DNA of 64,000 nt from JAICMB01 sp035295125 (GTDB lineage: Bacteria; Acidobacteriota; Terriglobia; Bryobacterales; Bryobacteraceae), in the NCBI GenBank assembly GCA_035295125.1, contig DATGJP010000020.1, positions 124,001 to 188,000 of the forward strand. The letters are read 5' to 3'. Shown here in pieces: positions 36,444-45,113 of the stretch; position 1 is the first letter of the stretch, and each line of letters begins with the position of its first letter. A program made the translations under genes and the position numbers. The notes under the pieces are model-generated. The model did no database searches and was not told the origin of the DNA. It worked only from the letters and a program-made list of their open reading frames with translations.

Positions 36444-37184
36444 TCAGTCCTGTCTCGCTGCTTCAGCCGCGATATGACCGGCGAAAGTGGTGATAAACGT
36501 CTTCAGGCTTGTGAGTTCGGACAGGTCACCATACTTGCCGCTTTTGGAAGCTGTGCGAGGGGAGGCGATTACGGTGGCCGTGGTATAGAGGCGTTCCTGT
36601 GTCAGCTTCCGGCAGAGGATGTTGTATCGATCCAGGTACGACGCGTTGCGAAACTCCGGGAAAGCCGGGAAATGCGGCGAGACATCACGCACGGGAGTTC
36701 GCGATCCCGGCGCATCTTCGACCAGCATCAGCCATCCGACGAAAGGCCGCGGCGCTTCGCCGAACGCACCTTCCCTATAGGCGGTCCACAGGTCCACGGC
36801 CGTCCCGAGCGCTTCCTCGGTCCGATTGTTGAAATTATTCCCGAAGGATGGCCCGACCTGAGACTTCAATTCCAGCGCAGCGACCAAGTGGCCATGATTG
36901 ATCACCAGTAGATCCCACAGCTTCGTCGGACGGAAGAATCCTGGCAGACAGAGCACGCGCCGCTTCATCATCATGTGCGCGTCGGCGAGCCCGTTGCCGC
37001 GAATAACATCCTGGATCAGCGCGATGAACCCATCCATGTTCTTGCCAGCCGTGACCCCTGCCCGCTCACCCTGATCCGTACGGCCCAGCTCGCGTTGCTT
37101 CTCCACCGCAGCGGACCGATTGCCCCAGAATGCTTTGACTGCTTCGCTTGCCTTACGTTCGTAATCGGCGAGATCAAGCGGCAT
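36444..37184 (-). CDS. PaeR7I-type type II restriction endonuclease
   Basis: 246 residues from ATG 37184; the longer frame starts at 37208. Strong PaeR7I-like blocks are seen: GVTAGKNMDGFIALI, LPGFFRPTKLWDLLVI, then ALELKSQVGPSFGNNFNNRT (the D...ExK active site, WDLL with ELK) and GAFGEAPRPFVGWLMLVED. Family members cut CTCGAG. The gene overlaps the end of the methyltransferase gene by 11 bases, so the two are one operon. Specificity is inferred from family similarity only. Confidence 0.85.
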   Translation of the reverse strand: MPLDLADYERKASEAVKAFWGNRSAAVEKQRELGRTDQGERAGVTAGKNMDGFIALIQDVIRGNGLADAHMMMKRRVLCLPGFFRPTKLWDLLVINHGHLVAALELKSQVGPSFGNNFNNRTEEALGTAVDLWTAYREGAFGEAPRPFVGWLMLVEDAPGSRTPVRDVSPHFPAFPEFRNASYLDRYNILCRKLTQERLYTTATVIASPRTASKSGKYGDLSELTSLKTFITTFAGHIAAEAARQD

Positions 37185-38910
37185 CGTCAACTCCAGGCGC
37201 GCCAGCAAGCAGCTTTCGCTCGTCCGGAGTCATTCGATAGAGAGTCGCTACTGCATGGTTGCAGGCTACTTTGTCGCGGGATTTCGCCGCATGCACCAAC
37301 TCCGCCCGAAGTTCTTTCGAGACGGCCTGCCAATGCGGCACACGAATCCGGCGGAGATACTGCGCCTGGAAGCGCAAATAGCCACCCCGCATCTTCGTTG
37401 AGTAGAGGCTGATGAAAAGTCGCGAAATATCCGACAGTAGCACCGCCTCGAGGGCGCGGAGATCCCAGGTGGTCGCCGTCACGAAGTACAGGTTATGATG
37501 CGGATAGAGCTTTCCAGGTTCATAAACGATGTGGGCTTCGCCCTTTATGTCGGGGATCAGCAGCTTCGGAACGCGCACCAGTTCCGGATAAATCCGATCG
37601 ATTGTGCGGTACCAGTTCCCCGGATTCTTTTTTGAGACGTGCCGCGCCCTGATGGCCGCTCCGTGCTTCTCGAGGTAGGCCGCAAGCTTTGGGTAGCTCC
37701 GTAACGACACCAACTTGCCATCATCGCCAAAGGGGTTAATCACGCCAAGACCGCGCCACTTGACGATCCCCGTGAGAATGTCTCGGGTCATCGCAAGCGG
37801 AAGTTTGCGATCAGACTCAACATCAAGCTCATCGAAAGGAGCGATAAACACATCATCGGCGCCCGTGGCCACACCGATCCCGACTTTGCAGCCTGCTTCC
37901 TCCAGGGTCGGAAAATCCGCTTCCAGGCGTCGCAGGAACCCGAGCTCGTCCGGCGCTCCGAGCATCCAGGGTTCGGCATCCCTTGCAACACCAGGCACGC
38001 TCGTGACGCCACTGCCCTTCCCAAGCCGCGGCGCTGTCATCGCACTGGCGAGGGTCTGAAGTTTACCAGCATCGATTTCCGGACGGTTCGCAACGCGCGT
38101 TGGCCCTGGTTCCTCGCGACTAATCACGACGATTGCAGGATAGGCAATCACGTCGGAATGGAAAGCGGCAGTATCGACCATATCAACGTAGCACTTCAAA
38201 TGGAAATTCTCGGCCACCATTCGCCGCAATGGACCGCCGTACCGGTTTTTCATCCAGCGGTCGGCGCAGATGAAGCCGAGGTTTCCGCCGGGTGCCAGCA
38301 GGGAAAGCGAGCGCTCAATGAAAGGCACATAGATGTCGGCGCGATCGTAGATTGTGCTGAAGCGTCGCCGGTACTCCGCCATCAAAGCGTCCGGGATCAG
38401 CTCCTGTCGAACATAGGGCGGGTTGCCGACGACATGCGTGAACTGTCCCTCGAGTGCCGCCAGCAGGAAATCACCTTGCTGCAGCCAGAGATCACAAAGG
38501 GCTTTCGCATCGGTCTCCCGCAGGCCCTTATCCTGCAGCGCGCCGATCGCGAGTTCACGGGTCTCCTTATAGCTGACCTCGTGCAGCTCGACTGCGCGAA
38601 GACAATCGCCAAGATCCTCAACGACACCTCGGCGCTCCAGCGCTGGCACCCGTTCATAAGATTCAAACAGCCGATCGATTGTCGGCAACAGGAAATCGCC
38701 CTGACCCGTCGCCGGCTCCAGAATCCGGGTCCGCTGAAGCATCTGATCCGCCGTGTACCCGACCAGATCCAGAATAAAATCAACGACTTCACGACGCGTG
38801 AAGACGGCACCACGAGCTTCAACGCCAGCCAGCGCCATATCGGCAACCGCGGCTTCGACCGGACAAAACCCCGGAAATGAAGTTTGGTGGAGAGCTGAGT
38901 GCACTGCCAT
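37174..38910 (-). CDS. N6-adenine DNA methyltransferase of PaeR7I-type R-M
   Basis: 578 residues. The AdoMet site appears as ILEPATGQGDFLLPTIDRLF (about 64-83), and the catalytic motif is NPPYVRQEL near residue 160, typical of gamma-type N6-adenine methylases. Then follow GNLGFICADRWMKNRYGG and a C-terminal target-recognition region. It would protect CTCGAG sites from the partner nuclease. No separate control (C) protein gene is seen, so methylase-first order and overlap may time expression. A CTCGAG lies inside this gene at 37447-37452. Confidence 0.88.
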   Translation of the reverse strand: MAVHSALHQTSFPGFCPVEAAVADMALAGVEARGAVFTRREVVDFILDLVGYTADQMLQRTRILEPATGQGDFLLPTIDRLFESYERVPALERRGVVEDLGDCLRAVELHEVSYKETRELAIGALQDKGLRETDAKALCDLWLQQGDFLLAALEGQFTHVVGNPPYVRQELIPDALMAEYRRRFSTIYDRADIYVPFIERSLSLLAPGGNLGFICADRWMKNRYGGPLRRMVAENFHLKCYVDMVDTAAFHSDVIAYPAIVVISREEPGPTRVANRPEIDAGKLQTLASAMTAPRLGKGSGVTSVPGVARDAEPWMLGAPDELGFLRRLEADFPTLEEAGCKVGIGVATGADDVFIAPFDELDVESDRKLPLAMTRDILTGIVKWRGLGVINPFGDDGKLVSLRSYPKLAAYLEKHGAAIRARHVSKKNPGNWYRTIDRIYPELVRVPKLLIPDIKGEAHIVYEPGKLYPHHNLYFVTATTWDLRALEAVLLSDISRLFISLYSTKMRGGYLRFQAQYLRRIRVPHWQAVSKELRAELVHAAKSRDKVACNHAVATLYRMTPDERKLLAGAPGVDDAA

Positions 38911-39256
38911 GAGTGATCTTACGTTAAAGTCGTCCTTTGTTCCAGTGTTTCACGTTCAGCATACAAGTAGCGCTGGGCCGGTTGTTCTCGCCCCGCTCTT
39001 TATTATGTTGCGTCCAGCAACCAGCTTTCTCACATGTAGCGGAAATTGCGCCCCTGCCCCGGTCAGCCGACGCATGGTTCCCCGCAAAGACCCGACACCA
39101 CCATCTACTGAATCCCGGCATCGATCAAGCCAGAACACATTGTCTATCGCCGGCTTCATGACGCGCTTTTCCCCGTTCCGGAGTTCATCATGCGTTGCCT
39201 CTTTCCCTCCTGCCCCCAATGAACAGCGGGCGCAGGCACTCTAGCCGCCGCCGCTC
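38911..39256. other. Non-coding stretch between methyltransferase and leader
   Basis: About 350 bases. Its left end should hold the leftward promoter for the R-M operon. No gene could be supported, and the frames that cross it look like shadows. Confidence 0.4.
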
Positions 39257-39417
39257 GCTGTCAATGACGGATTTTGGCTCCCCTCCCCCGGTTTACGAGG
39301 CGCGCTCTGGTCCGGGGCAGTCACCCCAAAATCCTATGACAGCTTCGCTCGGTTGCGGCGTCAACCGTGCCTCTTTCGCCCCCGCTGTTGGGGGTCACTC
39401 AAACCAAAGAGGCAATC
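39257..39417 (+). promoter_or_regulatory. Structured leader, copy 1 (upstream of ParB-like gene)
   Basis: A long-range dyad, CTGTCA...GGATTTTGG (39258-39277) against CCAAAATCC...TGACAG (39326-39342), is followed by GCCTCTTT (39369-39376) pairing with AAAGAGGC (39406-39413), which contains the ribosome site. Inside that stem lies CCCCC-GCTGTT-GGGGG (39379-39394). A related copy precedes the 41748 gene. The first dyad shows compensatory changes between copies, and the second stem would mask translation start. It may be a regulatory RNA or a single-strand-active promoter. Confidence 0.65.
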
Positions 39418-41271
39418 ATGACCGACACGATCACCGTACCCCTCAATAAGCTGCTGGCCTGGGAGGGCAATGTCCGCAAGACCGATCCCGACAAGGGCAT
39501 CGACGAGCTCGCCGCATCCATCGCAGCGCATGGCCTGCTTCAGTCGCTTGTCGTCCGAAAAGACAAGCGCGGCAAATACGCCGTCGTCGCCGGACGCCGG
39601 AGGCTTCTCGCTCTCGAAGCTCTTGCGGAGGCCGGAGCGGCCGCGAAGGAGATGCCAGTCCCCTGCACCGTCATATCGGACAGCGCCGACGCGGCCGAGA
39701 TCGGCCTCGCTGAAAACGTGCAGCGCGAAGCGATGCACCCCGCCGACGAGTTCGAGGCGTTCAAGGCGCTGATCGATGGCGGCATGCCACCGGCCGATGT
39801 CGCGGCCCGCTTCGGCGTCACCGAGACTGTCGTGCAAAAGCGCCTCAAGCTGGCGCGGGTCAGCCCGGTTCTCCTGAAGGCGTACCGAAACGGCGAATTG
39901 AGCTTGCAGCACGTCATGGCTTTCGCGGTCACCGACGATCACGAAGCGCAGGAGCGCGTCTGGAAAGAACTCCCGGACTGGCAGACCGAAGATCCCGATG
40001 CCATCCGCGAGATGCTTACCGAGCACGAAATCACCGCCCAAGACCGGCGCGTGAAATTCGTGACGCTCAAGGCTTACGAGAAAGCCGGCGGCACCGTCCG
40101 GCGCGACCTCTTCAGCGAGGGCGATGACGGCATCTTCATCGACGACGTGGTTCTGCTTGAAAGACTGGTCGCCGCGAAGCTGGAGAAGGCCGCGACTGCC
40201 GTTCGCAAAGAAGGCTGGAAATGGGTTGAAATCCGTACCGCCTTCGATCACGACGAGTGGTCGGACTGTGGGCGTCGGTTCCCTGAGCTTGCTCCCCTGT
40301 CGCCCGAACAGCAGCAAGAGATGGACAATCTCGTCAAAGAATCCGAGATGCTATCGGAACTCGACGAACTCGACGACGATCAGCAGGCACGGCTCGATGC
40401 CATCGAGGAACGCCTTGATGAGCTCGACAACCGCGAGACGGTCTGGTCGCCCGAAACCCTGGCGATCGCCGGCGCGGTGGTAACGCTCGGCCGTGACGGC
40501 AAGGCCGCTATCCACTGCGGCTATGTCAAACCGGAGGATGCGCCGCCAAAGCCGCGGAAGGGCAAGACGGTTACACTGCCTGACGGAACCGTGATCGAGG
40601 CCGCGCGCGACCCGCATTCGGCAGCCCTGATCGAAAACCTCACCACGCAACGCTCGGCAGCGATCAGCGCGGTTCTCCTCGAAAACCCCGCCGTTGCGCT
40701 GGCCGCCACGGTTCACGCTCTGGCCGCGCGGGTTTTCTACAACTGCAAGAGCGAAGACCTCGCTCTGCAAATTGCGGTGAGACCCGTCTCCCTGCGCAAG
40801 GCGGAAGGATCGTCGGCAACCCTTCTTCTCGGCAATGCGCGCGACTACTGGGACGAACGGCTTCCCGGCACTCCCGATGAGCTTTTCGACTGGTGCATGA
40901 ACCAGGACGACGAAACGCTCCGGCGAATCCTCGCCTTCTGCGTGGCTCAGACCGTGAACGGCGTGCGCTTTAAGGCTGATCGCCCTGACAGCGATCGTCT
41001 CGCGAATGCCGCTGATATTGCCAAAGCCCTAAAGCTGGATATGACGGCATGGTTCACGCCGACCGCCGCCAATTACTTCGGCAGCGTCAGCAAGGCCGTT
41101 ATCCTTGGCACGTTACGCGAGGTCAAAGGCGACATCGCACCTGCATGGAACGGCCTGAAACGCGCCGAACTGGCAGCGCTTGCCGAACGTCAAGTGGCCG
41201 GAAGCGGATGGCTGCCGGAACCGCTGCGCCTGCCGTCGGAAATCTCGGCCAGCGCCGAAGCCGCAGACTGA
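39418..41271 (+). CDS. ParB/RepB-family nuclease-like protein (YubM-like)
   Basis: 617 residues. The N-terminal ParB/sulfiredoxin-like domain includes PLNKLLAWEGNVRK, IAAHGLLQSLVVRK, VVAGRRRLLAL and the GLAENVQREAMHPADEFEAF box; a helix-turn-helix follows (ADVAARFGVTETVVQKRLKL). The long C-terminal 350 residues are specific to plasmid-borne relatives such as YubM, often encoded in the region that first enters a recipient. It is far from ParA here, so it is probably not the partition partner. It is preceded by the structured leader and lacks its own ParA. Confidence 0.85.
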   Translation: MTDTITVPLNKLLAWEGNVRKTDPDKGIDELAASIAAHGLLQSLVVRKDKRGKYAVVAGRRRLLALEALAEAGAAAKEMPVPCTVISDSADAAEIGLAENVQREAMHPADEFEAFKALIDGGMPPADVAARFGVTETVVQKRLKLARVSPVLLKAYRNGELSLQHVMAFAVTDDHEAQERVWKELPDWQTEDPDAIREMLTEHEITAQDRRVKFVTLKAYEKAGGTVRRDLFSEGDDGIFIDDVVLLERLVAAKLEKAATAVRKEGWKWVEIRTAFDHDEWSDCGRRFPELAPLSPEQQQEMDNLVKESEMLSELDELDDDQQARLDAIEERLDELDNRETVWSPETLAIAGAVVTLGRDGKAAIHCGYVKPEDAPPKPRKGKTVTLPDGTVIEAARDPHSAALIENLTTQRSAAISAVLLENPAVALAATVHALAARVFYNCKSEDLALQIAVRPVSLRKAEGSSATLLLGNARDYWDERLPGTPDELFDWCMNQDDETLRRILAFCVAQTVNGVRFKADRPDSDRLANAADIAKALKLDMTAWFTPTAANYFGSVSKAVILGTLREVKGDIAPAWNGLKRAELAALAERQVAGSGWLPEPLRLPSEISASAEAAD

Positions 41272-41286
41272 TCCATCAGAACCGTT

Positions 41287-41316
41287 GCGGCAGTCTCGAA
41301 AATCCGGGGCTGCCGC
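41287..41316 (+). terminator. Possible terminator or attenuator hairpin
   Basis: GCGGCAG (41287-41293) pairs with CTGCCGC (41310-41316), followed by TTCGTGTT. It lies between the ParB-like gene and the 41346 gene; the T-content is weak. Confidence 0.35.
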
Positions 41317-41345
41317 TTCGTGTTCCCTCTTAGCGGAGTTGTCCC

Positions 41346-41549
41346 ATGACCCGCCTACGATACATCGAAATCGACGGCAAGCGCCATCTGTGGCGCGACA
41401 TCCTGCAGCTTCGCCGTGAGCAGAAGAAAGCCTTCGCACACGCCCAGCAGCCCACACTCTTCGCAGTGAAGGAAGACCGTCGGCCCGAGGCCGACCGAAC
41501 CGCTGCAGGCCGGTATCGCGAACCGTCACTCTTCTCCGGCTTCCCATGA
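41346..41549 (+). CDS. Small conserved plasmid-type protein
   Basis: 67 residues with GCGGAG 8 bases upstream. The pattern IEIDGKRHLWRDILQLRREQ, then QQPTLFAVKEDRRP and GRYREPSLFSG resembles a small conserved family found just downstream of ParB-like genes on alphaproteobacterial plasmids. Function unknown. It is likely co-transcribed with the ParB-like gene 74 bases upstream. Confidence 0.7.
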   Translation: MTRLRYIEIDGKRHLWRDILQLRREQKKAFAHAQQPTLFAVKEDRRPEADRTAAGRYREPSLFSGFP

Positions 41550-41609
41550 TCGTCTCTTCCCTGCCGCCCCATGCTGCGGGACTCCAGGCACTCTAGCTGC
41601 CGCCGCTTG

Positions 41610-41747
41610 CTGTCAATAACGCTTTTTGGCTCCCCCCTGCCCTTCGGTCACGGTCCCCCCAAAAAGCTATGACAGGCTGCGCGTCATCGGCAGCGCGTGC
41701 CCTTTTCGCCCCCGCCTTGGGGGTCACTCAAACGAAAGAGGCACATC
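41610..41747 (+). promoter_or_regulatory. Structured leader, copy 2 (upstream of 41748 gene)
   Basis: The dyad CTGTCA...GCTTTTTGG (41610-41629) against CCAAAAAGC...TGACAG (41659-41675) has the same plan as copy 1 but with two changed base pairs. CCCCC-GCCTT-GGGGG is at 41709-41723, and GCCCTTTTC (41699-41707) can pair with most of GAAAGAGGC (41734-41742), the ribosome-site region. The spacing between arms is 29 bases, against 48 in copy 1. Confidence 0.65.
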
Positions 41748-42116
41748 ATGACGAAGACAGAAAAGCTAACCGAACGCGACTTGGCGCAGTTCAATGGATC
41801 GTTGACGCAGTACCGGCATGCCGTGAACCGAAACGTGACTTACAGCGAAGGCGCGCAGTTCCTTGCCGAGCGCGGCGGCGCGTACTGGCTTCTCGACGAA
41901 ATCGCCATCATCCAGCCCTACAACAAGCGGGTTGCGGCGGAGGAATTTCAGGTCTGGAAGCTGGTCGTCCGCCCCGATCGAAGTGCGACGCTCACTTGCG
42001 GTGACGGCAACGGCAACACCGTTTTCTCGAAAGAGATCGAGTACACGGATTTCCCGCTCGACGAGATTTCGCTCTGGTTCACCAATAACGTGATCTATCT
42101 GCCAAGCGAGCACTGA
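41748..42116 (+). CDS. DUF6876-like hypothetical protein
   Basis: 122 residues starting MTKTEKLTERDLAQFNGS. The core GGAYWLLDEIAIIQPYNKRV, FQVWKLVVRPDRSATLTCGD and DEISLWFTNNVIYLPSE resembles a family annotated as DUF6876 on plasmids; that name is from memory. Soluble, no signal peptide. It stands alone between the structured leader and a strong terminator, so expression is probably set by the leader. Function unknown. Confidence 0.7.
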   Translation: MTKTEKLTERDLAQFNGSLTQYRHAVNRNVTYSEGAQFLAERGGAYWLLDEIAIIQPYNKRVAAEEFQVWKLVVRPDRSATLTCGDGNGNTVFSKEIEYTDFPLDEISLWFTNNVIYLPSEH

Positions 42117-42123
42117 TCGACTG

Positions 42124-42151
42124 CCCGCGCCGGCACTGTCGGCGCGGGTTT
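42124..42151 (+). terminator. Intrinsic terminator after 41748 gene
   Basis: CCCGCGCCG (42124-42132) pairs perfectly with CGGCGCGGG (42140-42148) over a 7-base loop and is followed by TTT. It begins 8 bases after the stop codon. Confidence 0.65.
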
Positions 42152-42218
42152 GGTGCATGCCGTTTGCAACCATTCAACCTTGCTCTTGCCGTGATTCTCA
42201 CTCCGCGTTAAGTTCCGA

Positions 42219-42393
42219 CTGAAACACTATGCGCCATAGTGTTTCACACGAGGGGTTCATGTGCCGTACAGACGATTCTACAACGGGTAGGGGGTGCCGG
42301 AGTCGGACCGACTCGAGGCGTGGCAGTCGGTCGGAATCGCGTTGCGGAAGGGTTCCGTCCAGCCTTGAAACACTATGGCGCATTCTGTTTCAG
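42219..42393. repeat. 27-bp inverted repeats flanking 121 bp, beside a recombinase
   Basis: Bases 42219-42245 and 42367-42393 are inverted copies with 25 of 27 positions equal. Each has arms GAAACACTAT and ATAGTGTTTC (the right copy has two arm changes) around an asymmetric centre, GCGCC or GGCGC. A short tyrosine recombinase starts at 42429. The inner 121 bp contains no gene. This layout fits an invertible segment; an operator pair is the alternative. Confidence 0.6.
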
Positions 42394-42428
42394 AATGCTT
42401 GCTCACCCTTCGTTTGGGGGTGCTTTTA

Positions 42429-42986
42429 ATGCAGCTCTACGACACTGCCGGACGGCGGAAATACTTAACGCCTGAAGAACGACAAGAGTTCCTGCGCGCT
42501 GCGGAGAACGCACCGCGAGAAGTACGGACCTTTTGCGGAACACTTGCCCATACCGGTTGCCGGATCTCCGAAGCCCTCGCGCTTACCGCGACCCGAGTCG
42601 ATCCCGTCGTCGGCGTGCTCGTCTTTGAAAGCCTCAAGAAGCGCCGTAAGGGAATCTACCGCGCTGTGCCAGTGCCGCCCGATTTTCTCGAAGCGCTCGG
42701 AGCCGTGCATGATCTGCAGGCTCTGGGTGACGCACGCCTCTGGGACTGGTCGAGGACGACGGGCTGGCGGCGCGTAAGAGAAGTGATGGACGCGGCTGCA
42801 ATCCACGGCCTTTGCGCGACACCAAAAGGCGTCCGGCATGGTTTCGGCATAAAGGCCGTCACGTCCGAAATTCCATTGAACATGACGCAGAAGTGGCTCG
42901 GTCACGCTCGGCTGGCGACGACAGCTATTTACACCGACGCCATTGGGCCTGAAGAGCAGAAGATCGCGGAAAGGATGTGGACGTAA
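42429..42986 (+). CDS. Short tyrosine recombinase (FimB-like size)
   Basis: 185 residues from ATG 42429 (an ATG at 42375 in the repeat is also in frame). It is essentially a catalytic domain without a core-binding domain, as in FimB/FimE. Visible residues are Arg in HTGCRISEALAL, Lys in LKKRRKG, KGVR in place of HxxR (TPKGVRHGFG), His in LGHARLATT and Tyr in IYTDAI. The paired inverted repeats directly upstream are its most likely substrate. It could instead be a truncated integrase that is no longer used. Confidence 0.8.
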   Translation: MQLYDTAGRRKYLTPEERQEFLRAAENAPREVRTFCGTLAHTGCRISEALALTATRVDPVVGVLVFESLKKRRKGIYRAVPVPPDFLEALGAVHDLQALGDARLWDWSRTTGWRRVREVMDAAAIHGLCATPKGVRHGFGIKAVTSEIPLNMTQKWLGHARLATTAIYTDAIGPEEQKIAERMWT

Positions 42987-43102
42987 CGCCGTCGGTCCTG
43001 TTCGCGGCAACGAGAAATGCATCACACCGCGTAACAGTGGAGAACTCGCTATTGAATTCGCCAGACAGAAAACCCCGAAACCGATTTGAAAGGACCATCG
43101 AA

Positions 43103-44194
43103 GTGAAACACAGTTGCACGACCCAGCTTGGTGAATTATTCCCCGGCGCGCTCGCCTGCTTGGCTCAAAGGACATATCGGCGCGCCATCATCTTGACCAG
43201 TTTTGCCGTCGCTTACGTTTGGGTGGCGCCGGCACAGGCTCAAGACACGGCAGACGTGCAGATCAGCGCCAGCGAATTGCATTTGCTCGATCCGGACCGA
43301 AGAAATCTCGTCAATACCCTAAGCGGGGTGACGGGGCAGACCTCACCCGAGCAAGTCGCCGATCTTGCATGGAGGGTTACGTTCACGACATGCACGCGTT
43401 CCGGTTCCTCGGCTCCTTCCTATTTTCAGGCCGGAAGACGGCAAACCAACCATTACTCATTTCCGGTCCAGTGGACCCTGATCGAACGAAGCGGAAGCTT
43501 TGTTCCTTTGCCCGGAAAACCGCTCGCGTCCGAGCCGCTGTCGGAAGCCGATCACCGCAATGGGATTCAATGGCGGGGCAAAGCGTACTTAAAAGTATCG
43601 GCAGCGCGGGAATTTGAATTCAACCGCGGCGGAGGGATGAACGGCGGACCCTGGAGCCGCTGGATCGATGGCGACGGTCGTGCGTGGAGTTCGGGACCCG
43701 ATCTTCCCGGCCGCTCCAACGATTCCAATCCGACCTTGGCCCTGGAAAAAAAGAACGATCAGTGGTGGATAAACGGGCTCACAGCCAGCGAATACGCAAG
43801 ACTCGCGGGCCGGTTCAAGCTCTCGTGTGAGACCGCAACTGCTCCCGATCCCTTCGCCACCCTCGATGGAAAGACGACGACTCAAACCTATGACCCGCTT
43901 ACGGACGAGGCAAAACTCGCACGGGAAATGGCGGCGCAGAAGACCGGGGGAATTCCTGCCGGGATGAAAACTGAACCCCAAATCACAACCTTGAAATATC
44001 TTTGCAGCGGCACCCGAGCGCAGGGCAGCGCATTTACCGCCGGTCCGCGATCCCTCACGATCACCAGTCCGACGAAGATCACGAGGCTTCGAATACCGGC
44101 GGGCGCTGCCAACACAGCTGAAGTCCAACTGGAAGGCGTGGAGGGGTTGTTCAGGGTGCCGGCGGATCAGGTCAAGGACTCCTGCCGACCGTAG
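43103..44194 (+). CDS. Exported hypothetical protein
   Basis: 363 residues from GTG 43103 (AGGA upstream); a longer frame opens at 42977 but adds an implausible N-terminus overlapping the recombinase. A signal peptide is visible (RRAIILTSFAVAYVWVAPAQ, cut after AQA). The mature protein has no further membrane helix and few recognisable motifs; four cysteines in the mature part could pair. Probably periplasmic. No family was recognised, and it may be cargo. Confidence 0.6.
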   Translation: MKHSCTTQLGELFPGALACLAQRTYRRAIILTSFAVAYVWVAPAQAQDTADVQISASELHLLDPDRRNLVNTLSGVTGQTSPEQVADLAWRVTFTTCTRSGSSAPSYFQAGRRQTNHYSFPVQWTLIERSGSFVPLPGKPLASEPLSEADHRNGIQWRGKAYLKVSAAREFEFNRGGGMNGGPWSRWIDGDGRAWSSGPDLPGRSNDSNPTLALEKKNDQWWINGLTASEYARLAGRFKLSCETATAPDPFATLDGKTTTQTYDPLTDEAKLAREMAAQKTGGIPAGMKTEPQITTLKYLCSGTRAQGSAFTAGPRSLTITSPTKITRLRIPAGAANTAEVQLEGVEGLFRVPADQVKDSCRP

Positions 44195-44292
44195 ATCTTC
44201 GCCGTGGTGCGTTGAGGCCGCGAGCGTGGCTTTCGAACGAAGGCTCTAGTCCGCTTTCCCGATGTCATCACACATGAATTGAAAGGAGTCAG

Positions 44293-44709
44293 ATGTCATT
44301 CGACCCCGAGTCCAATTGGTACGGGCGGCAGGGTATGCCGGGAAAAAGCAACTGGAATACCGTGCAATGGGCAAACTGGTCGGCGGGCCAGATGCAGCGT
44401 GCACGCGAGACCGCCGCGGCTCAGTCTGCAAAAAGAGAAGCTGAAGAAGCATCCGCTCGTAAGCTGCGATCGCAACAACAATCGATCTCGCATATCGGGA
44501 TATCCGTCGGACACGCGCCTCGGCTCGCCGCCTCCAACAACACTACCCAACGTCAGCCGCGTTCCACCGTTTCGAGCGCCGGCACGCCCCCTTCCCCCAC
44601 GCTGCGCTTGCCTTCTCCGCGACAACATCCAATTCACCCGGCACCAAGCGTTCGCGGCGGATTACGCACTCTCCTCGCGAAAATGACTGCGTTTTTCGAG
44701 CGTCTCTGA
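44293..44709 (+). CDS. Hypothetical protein
   Basis: 138 residues with a strong ribosome site (AAAGGAG, 5 bases before ATG). The N-terminal part SFDPESNWYGRQGMPGKSNW is followed by an alanine/glutamine-rich helix (RARETAAAQSAKREAEE) and a Ser/Pro-rich, probably disordered tail. No family recognised. It converges on the ParA operon. Confidence 0.5.
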   Translation: MSFDPESNWYGRQGMPGKSNWNTVQWANWSAGQMQRARETAAAQSAKREAEEASARKLRSQQQSISHIGISVGHAPRLAASNNTTQRQPRSTVSSAGTPPSPTLRLPSPRQHPIHPAPSVRGGLRTLLAKMTAFFERL

Positions 44710-44738
44710 ATGGGTCTTCTTTGACGTGTTCTTCAGGC

Positions 44739-45113
44739 CTATCCATCGCGGACTGTGAAGCGATCACCGGGCGGCCCGTGCTCAGTCTGCAATGGTTTGG
44801 CCTTCTCCAGAGCATCAAGCGCTAATTCAAGCAGCTCCGCCAATGACACGTCGCGCTCATCCGCAAGCTTGTGAAACCGCTCGACGGTCGCATCGCTCGC
44901 CTTCATGTTGAACTGCCGATGACGCCCGGTCGTGTAGACCCGTTTCTTACGGCGCGGTTCTTTCAGCGGCTTCGGAGTCTGACGGCTTACGAATTTGTTT
45001 TCATCAGCGATTTGCTCGATGACATCCGTACGAACCGGCAACTCTCTTTTTGGCTTCGGCTCGAATGAAGGGATCTCGGACAAATTCTTGAAAGGATCAA
45101 CGCGGGCCGTCAT
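44739..45113 (-). CDS. ParA-partner protein, ribbon-helix-helix type
   Basis: 124 residues. Its start overlaps the ParA stop by 4 bases. The C-terminal half (RVYTTGRHRQFNMKASDATV followed by ERFHKLADERDVSLAELLEL) looks like a ribbon-helix-helix DNA-binding domain, and the N-terminal 50 are basic and disordered. This is the expected place for the centromere-binding protein of a small partition system. It would bind the GATAGCTATC repeats upstream of parA; that pairing is inferred. Confidence 0.7.
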   Translation of the reverse strand: MTARVDPFKNLSEIPSFEPKPKRELPVRTDVIEQIADENKFVSRQTPKPLKEPRRKKRVYTTGRHRQFNMKASDATVERFHKLADERDVSLAELLELALDALEKAKPLQTEHGPPGDRFTVRDG

